A stretch of DNA of 64,000 nt, taken from contig ONEG01000003.1 of NCBI GenBank assembly GCA_900316845.1, positions 52,814 through 116,813 of the forward strand, in the 5' to 3' direction. Numbering within the stretch: position 1 is the stretch's first letter; every line of letters starts with the position of its first letter. This document shows, piece after piece, positions 27,001 to 34,004 of the stretch. The notes under the pieces were generated by a model. That model made no database searches, was not told where the DNA came from, and saw only the letters and a program-made list of their open reading frames with translations. The position numbers and the translations under genes were made by a program. The stretch comes from an uncultured Bacteroidales bacterium. Its GTDB lineage: Bacteria; Bacteroidota; Bacteroidia; Bacteroidales; Paludibacteraceae.

Positions 27001-27451
27001 CGGATGAGTTAACTACCTGTACACCGGCTACCTCACCTGCCAGCGCCTTTGTTACCTCAGACGGGCTCTTCTTCTCGATGTCCTCTGCATTTACCGCTAC
27101 AGCCGAACCGGCGAACGAACCCTTGCTGACATTACCGTAACCGGTAACGACTACCTCTTGGATCACCTCGCTGTTCTCCGACATGGTGATACGGAGGTTC
27201 TTACCGGCAGCTACCTCCTTGGTAGCCATACCTACATAACTGATAACCAAAGTCTTCACAGACTCCGGTACCTCCATCTCGAACTTACCGTCGTAATCCG
27301 AGATAGTACCCTGTGTGGTACCCTGCGCCTGAATGCTGGCACCGATCACCGGCTCACCATCCTCATAGACTACCACACCGCTTACTTGTTTCTCCGCGAA
27401 CAACCCAATGCTCATCGCGGCAAGAAACATAAGTGTTAAAATCTTCTTCAT
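24086..27451 (-). CDS. SusC/RagA family TonB-dependent transporter
   Basis: An outer-membrane active transporter, 1121 residues. Order: signal peptide (1-19), carboxypeptidase-like regulatory domain (about 22-95, GVVVYEDGEPVIGASIQAQGT), TonB box region with the SusC signature QEVVVTGYG (about 97-105), plug domain (about 110-225, with RIRGIGS and TILKDATATSLYGSRGANGVI), then a 22-strand barrel ending in GGIKVQF. With the SusD at 22353 it should form the lidded importer. It is the first gene of a five-gene operon and has a strong promoter at 27555-27586. Confidence 0.97.
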   Translation of the reverse strand: MKKILTLMFLAAMSIGLFAEKQVSGVVVYEDGEPVIGASIQAQGTTQGTISDYDGKFEMEVPESVKTLVISYVGMATKEVAAGKNLRITMSENSEVIQEVVVTGYGNVSKGSFAGSAVAVNAEDIEKKSPSEVTKALAGEVAGVQVVNSSGQPGTNASIRIRGIGSIYASSTPLYVVDGIPYQAGDISSIDPGDIASTTILKDATATSLYGSRGANGVIVITTKKGSLNGDNAKIDIDLKYGANTHWLPMYDVITDPQEYVEMSWQSIYNSLNGSYISEDALIKAVNDNLFSKKGLPVGYNLWDKTGVELINGYTGKFNSDVQLKEQYRDMISWEKAIFRVGQKADATVRISGGSEKASYFVSFGYLKDEGYYIGSDYDRFTARSNIEYRPKKWMKGSMNISYAYSSMNAAGQGSNMNNGFAFVNETPPIYPVYVYGDVKNGPGTIPAGMYSYGNGITSRTINSNGYILIDPKTGGPMFDYGMYEGWGRAYGSGINPAGSLVWDRDNTIQHQVATNAELEFTLYEGLKLKVVGGFQYLGATNSEYTNAFYGDAAGIGRIGKGQYNIFAFDVIEQLSYNKSFGDHVLDMYALHETNYYRLGYMAGGMNHVAATTGPSVLELSNAVQMSYLGSNTTITTLDSWLVNTSYWYNERYGVTANYRADGSSKFAKGHRWGHFGSVGFSWKFTNEQFIESSDASDWLKNGKFRISWGMNGNQGIDNYLYSDQYSIENVDGEVGYVWDYKGAKDITWERTQVIDLGLEFSLNKYLDVELDYFWKYTDNLLMPQYTASSQGYSSTWVNGGSMSNNGVEFQLKAHAVDTRNVKLDIRLTGGHYHNKVLSLPTDINTETEMLYNGGITKGHSLYDYNITQYAGVDAETGKALYVGYYDEKLGSFGYTSAAERRARGEKGNNYISNVYLYREQHPDAVIKTTTTDQYPYAGSDYNGKSAEYALEGGLGIDFEAYGFSLSVMCPYRIGGYGVDYQYATLMQSERVGKTNWHVDMRQAWSAQMSAAEKQAIADKGIAGVPRLSNGDDKYASSISDRFLISNSYFSLYNVRIGYKFPKKLIEKAKMNVLEFYVTGDNLAIATARKGYNPMTSYAGSSDTYQYTPLSTIMGGIKVQF

Positions 27452-27554
27452 TGCTTGTTATAATTTGTTAATTGTTGTTTTCTATACCCCTTTTCTCGCG
27501 CGTATGTATGCATAAATTTAAGGATACGCTCACGCGCACAAATGAAAAATCGCG

Positions 27555-27586
27555 CAAAGTTACAACAATTTTTCGATATGACCAAA
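27555..27586 (-). promoter_or_regulatory. promoter of the SusCD-peptidase operon
   Basis: Minus strand TTTG (27586-27583), 20 bases, TAACTTTG (27562-27555). The start of transcription near 27548 leaves a leader of about 95 bases before susC, long enough for post-transcriptional control. Confidence 0.8.
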
Positions 27587-27624
27587 TTATTTGGAAGAAA
27601 AATGCAAAAAAAAATGTTTTTGTA

Positions 27625-28896
27625 CTATTTGTATGTCAAAATGTAACGATTTTGCGCCAAAAACAAATCATTTGCAACGTCAAAAAGTTCTTCGGATGTC
27701 GTATTTGCTATTTTTTCGAAAGTTTGCTGCCAATCTGGCGCAGAGCTATGGTATAACATTGACTTTGCCATAGCGAGTGCGGCGTTTTCCTGATTTTGCG
27801 CGGAGATGGCTAATTGTCCTCGCAGTTGGATGAGTGCGTGGCGGAGTGCGGAAGGCGTGAGTGGCGTCTCGCGCAGTTTGTCCAGCTCTTTTTGCACCAA
27901 CGCCAGACTTTGTGTGTAGTCCTCCGGGTCGCACGCCCAATAGATGCACCAGTAGCCGGTGTCGGAAAGGGGTGTATAGGTCGATTCGACGGTGTAAACG
28001 AGGCCCTTGGACTCGCGCAGCGAGAGGTTGAGCCGGCTGTTGAGACTTCCGCCGCCTAAAATATTATTGAGCAAAAACATTGCTAATTGCCTTTCATGTC
28101 CCAAATGATAGGCTTTTCCGCCCATCATCGCGTGGACCTGGTGGGTGTTTTTTCGGTAAGAAACCTCGAACTTACAGGGGCTTTGACCGTCGGTTGACTG
28201 TCGGTTGACCGTCGGTTGACCGTCGGGGTTGGGCGTGTTTTGAGGTTGGATAGGAAGTGAGCCAAATTCTTTTTCGGCGAGGCGGAAGATTTTCTCGGGT
28301 TTGACGTTTCCCTGGCAGAAGACCACCATTCGCTCAGGTGTGTAGTGGGTTTTCATCCATTCGAGCGGGTAGGAGGGTTTGGAAGAGATGTGTCGAAGCG
28401 TCTTTTTAGTGCCTAAAATGGGCATCTCGAGGCTGGAACCGGCGAAGACGAGGCTCTCGAAATCGTCGTAGATGAGTTCGGACGGGCTGTCGTTGTAGCT
28501 CTCTATCTCATCCATAATGACCATCCGCTCTTTGTCGGTCTCCTCTTTTCTGAAAGTGGGTTCCCAAATCATCTCTGCGATAAGATGCAGCGTGAGTTGG
28601 ACGTGTTCGGCAAGGATGGCGGCATAGAAAGTGGTCTCCTCTTTAGTCGTATAGGCGTTAATCTCTCCTCCGATCCCTTCGATGGCATGGATGATCTGGC
28701 GGGCGGAGTGATGAGCTGTGCCTTTGAAGACGCAATGCTCGATATAGTGCGCCATGCCGTTTTCTTCGGGAGTCTCGTGTCGCGTTCCTGCGCCGACCAT
28801 CACACCCACGTACGCGACGGGAGAAGGTGTCCAACGATGGACGATTTTGACGCCATTTGGCAAAATATGATAAAAAGTTTGCGAATTTTCTTGCAT
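27625..28896 (-). CDS. M16 family zinc peptidase
   Basis: A 423-residue pitrilysin/processing-peptidase-like enzyme. The inverted zinc motif HYIEH is at 50-54 (third ligand probably in the ETTFYAA-YESYND region near 105-125), preceded by GVMVGAGTRHE and followed by FKGT. The second half is the non-catalytic M16 domain (GGGSLNSRLNLSLRESKGLVYTVES, split here only to show the R-x-Y pair). No signal peptide is visible, so it acts in the cytoplasm or is exported by another route. The -33 box of the tRNA promoter overlaps its start codon region. I see no minus-strand TAnnTTTG box for it. Confidence 0.92.
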   Translation of the reverse strand: MQENSQTFYHILPNGVKIVHRWTPSPVAYVGVMVGAGTRHETPEENGMAHYIEHCVFKGTAHHSARQIIHAIEGIGGEINAYTTKEETTFYAAILAEHVQLTLHLIAEMIWEPTFRKEETDKERMVIMDEIESYNDSPSELIYDDFESLVFAGSSLEMPILGTKKTLRHISSKPSYPLEWMKTHYTPERMVVFCQGNVKPEKIFRLAEKEFGSLPIQPQNTPNPDGQPTVNRQSTDGQSPCKFEVSYRKNTHQVHAMMGGKAYHLGHERQLAMFLLNNILGGGSLNSRLNLSLRESKGLVYTVESTYTPLSDTGYWCIYWACDPEDYTQSLALVQKELDKLRETPLTPSALRHALIQLRGQLAISAQNQENAALAMAKSMLYHSSAPDWQQTFEKIANTTSEELFDVANDLFLAQNRYILTYK

Positions 28897-28921
28897 AATT
28901 CAAAATTTCTTCGTACCTTTG
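28890..28921 (+). promoter_or_regulatory. promoter for tRNA-Leu
   Basis: CTTG (28890-28893), 20 bases, TACCTTTG (28914-28921). Transcription would begin near 28928 and give a leader of about 120 bases before the tRNA. The spacer begins CATAATTCAAA, a variant of the extended box. Confidence 0.75.
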
Positions 28922-28941
28922 CACGCTTTTTCCTTCGGGGC

Positions 28942-28976
28942 CCCCGGAACAAACCAACGAAGTGTTTGTTGTGGGG
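28942..28976 (+). other. hairpin in the tRNA-Leu leader
   Basis: CCCC, a 2x2 internal loop, and AACAAAC pair with GTTTGTT and GGGG around a nine-base loop (CAACGAAGT). The rest of the leader (to 29048) has only an 11-codon open frame (MSDEVASRIEP) and no recognisable gene. Confidence 0.5.
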
Positions 28977-29048
28977 AGAGCGTAGCGCAAGGCGAAAATT
29001 CATATGAGCGACGAGGTCGCGAGTCGTATTGAGCCTTAGCGTAAGCGA

Positions 29049-29131
29049 GCGGCATTGGCGGAATTGGTAGACGCGCCAGACTTAGGATCTGGTTCCGCGA
29101 GGAGTGAAAGTTCGAGTCTTTTATGCCGCAC
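29049..29131 (+). tRNA. tRNA-Leu (anticodon UAG)
   Basis: An 83-base class II tRNA. Acceptor GCGGCAT pairs with ATGCCGC. The anticodon stem CCAGA/TCTGG encloses the loop CTTAGGA, giving anticodon TAG (reads CUA and probably other CUN). A long variable arm (TTCCGCGAGGA) and a T-arm with GTTCGAGTC follow. CCA is not encoded (the 3' sequence is ACAA). It has its own promoter and terminator. Confidence 0.97.
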
Positions 29132-29134
29132 AAC

Positions 29135-29157
29135 GGGTCAGCAATGACCCGTTTTTA
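29135..29157 (+). terminator. intrinsic terminator of tRNA-Leu
   Basis: CGGGTCA-GCAA-TGACCCG (perfect seven-base stem) followed by TTTTT, four bases after the tRNA end. Confidence 0.93.
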
Positions 29158-29208
29158 ATTTACAATGTATAAATCACAATTTACAAAGGGATTTTAGAGG
29201 ACGCTTTG

Positions 29209-30027
29209 TTAATTGTTAATTGATAATTGTTCATTGGCTTTGGCTTCTTGCCAGAGCGCTTCCATTTCATCGATGGACATGTCTTTGAGGTCGCGTCCTT
29301 GCTCTTTGGCGCGTGCTTCGAGGTAGTTGAAACGGCGCATGAACTTGAGGTTCGTCTGCTCGAGGGCATTGTCCGGGCGGATTTTGTATAAGCGCGCGGC
29401 GTTGATAAGGGCGAAGAGGAGATCACCAAATTCCGCTTCAAGGGATCCGCCAAACTTGGCGGATTCATCTGAAGAGCGCATTTCGGCTTCGAATTCGGCT
29501 ATTTCTTCTTTCACTTTTGCCCATACGTCTTCGCGGTTCTCCCAGTCGAAGCCGACGTTCGCCACTTTGTCCTGGATGCGGTATGCCTTGACGAGCGAAG
29601 GCAGACCATCCGGAATGCCTCCTAAGACGGTCTTGTTGCCGCCTTTCTCTTTGAGTTTGACCTGCTCCCATAGATGGCTGACATCTTCGGCATTCTTTGC
29701 CGCTTCGTCTCCATAGACGTGCGGGTGACGGAAAATGAGTTTTTCGCAGAGCCGGTTGCAGACATCGGCTATATCAAAGTCGTTCGTCTCGGAGCCCATC
29801 TTGGCATAGAAAACGACGTGGAGAAGCACGTCTCCAAGTTCTTTGGAGATCTCCGTCATATCGTGGCGGGAGATGGCGGTCGCCAGTTCGAACGTCTCCT
29901 CGATGGTGTTCTGACGGAGGGAATCAAAGGTCTGTTTGCGGTCCCACGGGCATTTCTCCCGGAGGTCGTCCATGATATCTAACAGCCGTCCGAAAGCGGC
30001 TAATTGTTCTTCGCGAGTGTGCATCAT
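29209..30027 (-). CDS. mazG: nucleoside triphosphate pyrophosphohydrolase
   Basis: Hydrolyses (d)NTPs, including non-canonical ones, to NMP and pyrophosphate, a housecleaning role in the cytoplasm. The 272-residue protein has two MazG domains. The first contains CPWDRKQT, EETFEL and ELGDVLLHVVF (E-x2-E ... E-x2-D metal sites). The second contains EIAEFEAE and EFGDLLFALINAAR. Between the helices of the second domain the stretch RSSDESAKFGGS is encoded by a perfect DNA palindrome (29445-29464) and may be another in-frame insertion. ATG overlaps the lpxH stop by four bases. Confidence 0.95.
   Translation of the reverse strand: MMHTREEQLAAFGRLLDIMDDLREKCPWDRKQTFDSLRQNTIEETFELATAISRHDMTEISKELGDVLLHVVFYAKMGSETNDFDIADVCNRLCEKLIFRHPHVYGDEAAKNAEDVSHLWEQVKLKEKGGNKTVLGGIPDGLPSLVKAYRIQDKVANVGFDWENREDVWAKVKEEIAEFEAEMRSSDESAKFGGSLEAEFGDLLFALINAARLYKIRPDNALEQTNLKFMRRFNYLEARAKEQGRDLKDMSIDEMEALWQEAKANEQLSINN
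29445..29464 (-). repeat. perfect palindrome inside mazG
   Basis: ATCCGCCAA-AC-TTGGCGGAT, a nine-base stem with a two-base loop, sharing the TCCGCC/GGCGGA core with the hairpin at 15255-15269. It encodes part of an extra loop in the second MazG domain. Confidence 0.6.
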
Positions 30028-30812
30028 GGTTCGTAGTTATGAAGGGTCAGATTGCCGTGGTGATCGAGTTTGGCGTAGGTCCATTGTTTGAAACAGTCGC
30101 CGAGGATGATGACGCGGCTGCCGGACGGGATCTGCAGGTCGAGTTCGATATGCCGATGGCCGAAGATATAGTAGTCGCGGTGGGTGTTTTGTTTCTCTTG
30201 GTCTTTGGCAAAAAGCACCAGTTCTTCTTTGTTCTCACCTTTGTACGGACAGGGGTTTTCGAGCTCTTTGAGGCGGCTTTTCTTCGCCCATTCGTAGCCG
30301 AGTTTGTTGCCCCAAGCCGGCGGCAGCGCGCGGAAACAGAACTGCAGGAACGGCGAGCGGAAGATCTCACGCAGTTTCATGAACCGCTCGATCTGTTTCT
30401 TGACGTCTTTGGGGTAGAGTTTCTCCCAGTCGGACGGCAGTAGCCCGTCGCCGTGGGCGAGGTAGATTGCCTTGCCGTAACGGAGGATGGTACATGGCTC
30501 GTAATGGATCTCAGCGCCGGTCAGTTCTGCCAGACCGCCGAAGGTCCAGAGGTCATGATTGCCGGTGAAGAAATGGACGTGAATGCCTTTTTTGATGAGT
30601 TTGCGTATCTCGCGGCAGAAGGGGTGATATTGATGTTTGCTTTTGTCGTGGATGTAATACTCCATCCAGAAATCGAACATGTCTCCGAGCATGTAGATGG
30701 AGACGGCGTCCTCACTCATCTTCTCAAGGAGGTTGATGAGTTTTTTCTGGTGCGCCCAGCCTTTCTCGATGGCCAGGCTGCCTAAATGTGCGTCGCTTAG
30801 GAAGTAAATCAT
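30024..30812 (-). CDS. lpxH: UDP-2,3-diacylglucosamine diphosphatase
   Basis: Cleaves UDP-2,3-diacylglucosamine to lipid X and UMP in lipid A synthesis, at the inner face of the inner membrane. It has the calcineurin-like metal sites in order: DAHLG (7-11), GDMFD (about 43-47), GNHD (about 84-87), HGDG (about 120-123) and GHRH (about 222-225). At 262 residues it is of the LpxH type used by Bacteroidota. It overlaps mazG by four bases and follows the paaD-like gene by 28 bases, so all three share the promoter at 31205-31236. Confidence 0.9.
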   Translation of the reverse strand: MIYFLSDAHLGSLAIEKGWAHQKKLINLLEKMSEDAVSIYMLGDMFDFWMEYYIHDKSKHQYHPFCREIRKLIKKGIHVHFFTGNHDLWTFGGLAELTGAEIHYEPCTILRYGKAIYLAHGDGLLPSDWEKLYPKDVKKQIERFMKLREIFRSPFLQFCFRALPPAWGNKLGYEWAKKSRLKELENPCPYKGENKEELVLFAKDQEKQNTHRDYYIFGHRHIELDLQIPSGSRVIILGDCFKQWTYAKLDHHGNLTLHNYEP

Positions 30813-30840
30813 TTATGATTTCAAATTTATGATTTCAAAT

Positions 30841-31155
30841 TTACAGGAAGCCGAGTTCGAGTTTGGCTTCTTCGCTCATCATATCCTTGGTCCATTCGGG
30901 TTCAAAGACGATGTTGACGTTCACGTCCTTGATGCCCTCTACGGAACCCACTTTCTGGCGGATGTCCTCCACCAGAAAATCGCCCGCAGGGCAGGAAGGC
31001 GCCGTAAGCGTCATGGTGATATCACATGTGCCATCTTCCTTGATATCAATGCCGTAGATGAGTCCGAGGTCATACACGTTGACCGGAATCTCCGGGTCGA
31101 AGACGGTCTTGAGCATCTTCAGGATGGCTTCTTCTGTCTCTAAAAATTCATTCAT
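30841..31155 (-). CDS. PaaD/SufT-like (DUF59) iron-sulfur maturation factor
   Basis: A 104-residue MIP18-family protein. Conserved parts are VFDPEIPVNVYDLGLIYGI and TLTAPSCPAGDFLVEDI, with the family cysteine, and the C-terminal FEPEWTKDMMSEEAKLELGFL. Family members help mature Fe-S clusters. I chose ATG 31155; the longer frame to 31326 runs through the promoters and its extra residues fit no family. It heads the operon paaD-like/lpxH/mazG. The gap of 28 bases to lpxH is a duplicated ATTTATGATTTCAA word. Confidence 0.88.
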   Translation of the reverse strand: MNEFLETEEAILKMLKTVFDPEIPVNVYDLGLIYGIDIKEDGTCDITMTLTAPSCPAGDFLVEDIRQKVGSVEGIKDVNVNIVFEPEWTKDMMSEEAKLELGFL

Positions 31156-31204
31156 TTGTTGTACCTTTCGTCGTTGCGTTTGCTTTCCAGCCGCAAAACG
31201 GCTG

Positions 31205-31236
31205 CAAAGGTACTGCTTTTTTTTGACATATGCAAA
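31205..31236 (-). promoter_or_regulatory. promoter of the paaD-like/lpxH/mazG operon
   Basis: Minus strand TTTG (31236-31233), 20 bases, TACCTTTG (31212-31205). A GCCGTTTTGCGGC hairpin lies at the transcription start. It is divergent from the promoter at 31253. Confidence 0.8.
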
Positions 31237-31252
31237 TATTTTCGTATTTTCA

Positions 31253-31284
31253 TTTGCGTATATGAAATATTTTTTGTACCTTTG
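31253..31284 (+). promoter_or_regulatory. promoter of the short SusC/SusD pair
   Basis: TTTG (31253-31256), 20 bases, TACCTTTG (31277-31284). Only 16 bases separate its -33 box from that of the divergent promoter, so the two may influence each other. Confidence 0.8.
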
Positions 31285-31317
31285 CAGGCGATTTATCATG
31301 AGAAACTGAACGTACCA

Positions 31318-34002
31318 GTGAGACACACCATTCCGATAGTACTATTGATGCTTATGCCGTTTGTGGCACGGGCGGAGCGGATCGATCCGGCGGTTTCCGA
31401 GACCGACACGCTGAAGGTGGAGACGTCGCGGCGAGGACATTTGATTAACTCGCTGGATGTGCTGAACGGTCAGACGGCGGGTGTGACGGTGGGTTCGAAC
31501 ACGAATCCGGAGGCGATGCTTTCGTCCGTCCGAGTGCGCGGCAACCACTCCTTGACCGGGGGTAACGAACCGCTTGTGATGATAGACGGCATGTCGTCCG
31601 ATCTGCGGACGTTAGCTACTATTTTTCCGGGCGATATAGAAAGTTTCACTATACTGAAGGATGCCGCTCAGACGGCTCAGTACGGAGCCCGCGGCGCGGC
31701 GGGTGTGATCGAAGTTCGGACACGCCGCGCCGCGGAAGGGAAGATCCATGTCTCGTACGCGGGTAATATAGGTTTCGCGCACGCGGACAAGTTCCTCAGG
31801 ATGCTGAATGCGGACGAGTACCGAGAGCTGGCGGGCAGCCGCGGTATGAAGATCGTGGACGGCGGCAGTTCGACGGACTGGCAGCGGGCTATCATACGAA
31901 CGGGTTTGGTTCATAATCATCATATTGCCATCGGCGGGGGAACGGAGACCAGCAGTTATCGCGGCGCGATCAGTTATAGCCAGAACAACAGTATCGTCCG
32001 TGAGAGGGGGACGCGCAATCTGACCGCGAAAGTGGATGTGACGCAACACATGCTGTCCAAACGGCTGACGTTCGATCTGGGTCTGTTCGGCGCGCTGGGA
32101 CATAACCAATACCTGAACGACGTGCAGAAGACGTTCTATTCGGCCGCGGCATTCAATCCCACTTTCCCTAATGAACGCAACGCTTCGGGCGGTTACAGCG
32201 GCTATGCGGACGCGAGCCAAGTAAACCATCCGATGGGTCTGCTGGACATTCAGAAGCACAACGAGGCGATGCATTTCAACACGCATCTGCGGATCAAAGG
32301 CGATATCGGCTACGGTCTGACGGCTGCGATTTATGGCAGTTACAGTTACGATGCGGACGACGAGAGCCATTTCTATCCGACGTATATGGAGAGCACGGGC
32401 AAGGTCTATCGCGAGGCGGGGAAGAGCCATGTATGGCTGACGAATATCGTGCTTCATTACGGGCACGAATGGCAAGGTTCTCACCGGCTGGAGGCGGATG
32501 TGCTGGGCGAGTTACAAGGTCGGACGCTGACGGGTTTTCACACAACGATCAACCGCTTGGCGTCCAATGCGTACGGGTACGACAATATATCCGTGGGTGC
32601 ATTGCGTCTGTGGGACGGCAGTGGCAGCAGTTATGAGCATCAGCGGATGGCTTCCGTCATGGGGCGCGTCAGTTACACGGCTCTGAACCGCTATACGATC
32701 ACTTTATCAGCTCGCGGGGATGCCAGTTCGGTAGCCGCGAAAGGGCATAAATGGGGTTTCTTCCCTTCCGCCAACATCGCTTGGGACATGAAGAACGAGT
32801 CGTGGCTGCGGGACGAAGAATGGCTGACGCGGCTGAATATACGCGCCGGCTGGGGTCTGTCCGGTAACTTGGGAGGTATCGCGGCTTATCAGTCGCTGAG
32901 GCTGATGACGCCGACCGGTATCACGGAGTCGGAAGGTCTGCCGGATGTGATATTGGGTATCGCGCGTAACGAGAACCCGAACCTGACGTGGGAGAAGACG
33001 CAGACGGCGAATGTGGGGATGGAGTGGGGATTCTGGAAGAACAGGGTGGTCTTTACCGCGGATTATTACTACTCGTATATCTACGATATGCTGTATAACT
33101 ACACGATGCCGGTTCCGCCGTTTATCTACGACAAGATGCTGGCGAACCTGGGCAAGATGCAGAACCAGGGTGTGGAGATCGGTTTCGGTCTGGCGGCAGT
33201 CCAGACAAAGGACTGGGGGCTGAATATCGGAATTAACTTGACGTGGCAGCAGAACAAGTTGCTTTCTCTGAACGGTTATTACGAGAACGAGTATCTGACT
33301 GCTCCGACTTATACGCCGATTGCGTCGGTCAACGGCGCGGGTCTGCACGGCGGCAACACGGATGTGGTGTACCAGATTCCGGGTTATTCGCTGGGTGTGT
33401 TCTATCTGCCGCATTGCACGGGTCTGACGACGACCTCTACGGGCGAGCGGGTGTATGAGATTGAGGACTTGGACGGCGACGGTTTTGTGGACTTGTCGGA
33501 CGGCAGCGGCGACCGTCGTGTGTGCGGTCAGGCGACACCGAAAGTGCTGTTGGGCAGTAATATCTCCGTCCGGTACAAACAGTTTGACCTTTCGATTCAG
33601 CTTAATGGCGCTTTCGGGCATAAGATATACAACGGAACGGCGCTCAGTTATATGAATATGGGTTCAATGCCGTATTACAATGTGATGAAGGATGCGAGCG
33701 AGCGCAATATAGACGACTTGACGGTGACGGACTACTGGCTGGAGCGCGGGGATTATGTCAATATCGACTACTTGACATTGGGGTGGACTTACCAGCCGTC
33801 AGAGGCGGCGCGTCAGCGCAAATACCAGCTTTCGGCGCTGCGGCTCTCCGTTTCGGTCAATAATCTGGCGACAATAACAAGTTATTCGGGGCTGACGCCG
33901 ATTATCAACAGTACGGTGATTAACAATACCTTAGGAGTGGACGACAAGCGTTCGTACCCGGTGAGCCGGACGTATAGTCTGTCGCTGCAAATACAGTTTT
34001 AG
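31318..34002 (+). CDS. short SusC-like TonB-dependent transporter without regulatory domain
   Basis: An outer-membrane receptor of about 895 residues. GTG 31318 gives a short signal peptide (IPIVLLMLMPFVARA) and lies 34 bases after the -7 box; the frame stays open farther upstream, but that would precede transcription. The N-terminal carboxypeptidase-like domain of most SusC proteins is missing: the mature protein opens with about 25 residues and goes directly into the plug (LNGQTAGVTVGS, SVRVRGNHSL, FTILKDAAQTAQYGARGAAGVIEV). The barrel ends SLSLQIQF. The SusD partner follows after 2 bases. Local GC is higher than in the neighbours. No enzyme or sensor gene accompanies the pair. Confidence 0.9.
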   Translation: MRHTIPIVLLMLMPFVARAERIDPAVSETDTLKVETSRRGHLINSLDVLNGQTAGVTVGSNTNPEAMLSSVRVRGNHSLTGGNEPLVMIDGMSSDLRTLATIFPGDIESFTILKDAAQTAQYGARGAAGVIEVRTRRAAEGKIHVSYAGNIGFAHADKFLRMLNADEYRELAGSRGMKIVDGGSSTDWQRAIIRTGLVHNHHIAIGGGTETSSYRGAISYSQNNSIVRERGTRNLTAKVDVTQHMLSKRLTFDLGLFGALGHNQYLNDVQKTFYSAAAFNPTFPNERNASGGYSGYADASQVNHPMGLLDIQKHNEAMHFNTHLRIKGDIGYGLTAAIYGSYSYDADDESHFYPTYMESTGKVYREAGKSHVWLTNIVLHYGHEWQGSHRLEADVLGELQGRTLTGFHTTINRLASNAYGYDNISVGALRLWDGSGSSYEHQRMASVMGRVSYTALNRYTITLSARGDASSVAAKGHKWGFFPSANIAWDMKNESWLRDEEWLTRLNIRAGWGLSGNLGGIAAYQSLRLMTPTGITESEGLPDVILGIARNENPNLTWEKTQTANVGMEWGFWKNRVVFTADYYYSYIYDMLYNYTMPVPPFIYDKMLANLGKMQNQGVEIGFGLAAVQTKDWGLNIGINLTWQQNKLLSLNGYYENEYLTAPTYTPIASVNGAGLHGGNTDVVYQIPGYSLGVFYLPHCTGLTTTSTGERVYEIEDLDGDGFVDLSDGSGDRRVCGQATPKVLLGSNISVRYKQFDLSIQLNGAFGHKIYNGTALSYMNMGSMPYYNVMKDASERNIDDLTVTDYWLERGDYVNIDYLTLGWTYQPSEAARQRKYQLSALRLSVSVNNLATITSYSGLTPIINSTVINNTLGVDDKRSYPVSRTYSLSLQIQF

Positions 34003-34004
34003 TC

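Noticed and set aside
31156-31317. Upstream extension of the short SusC gene
   Set aside because: It would start before the promoter at 31253-31284 and the extra residues resemble no signal peptide; GTG 31318 gives one directly.
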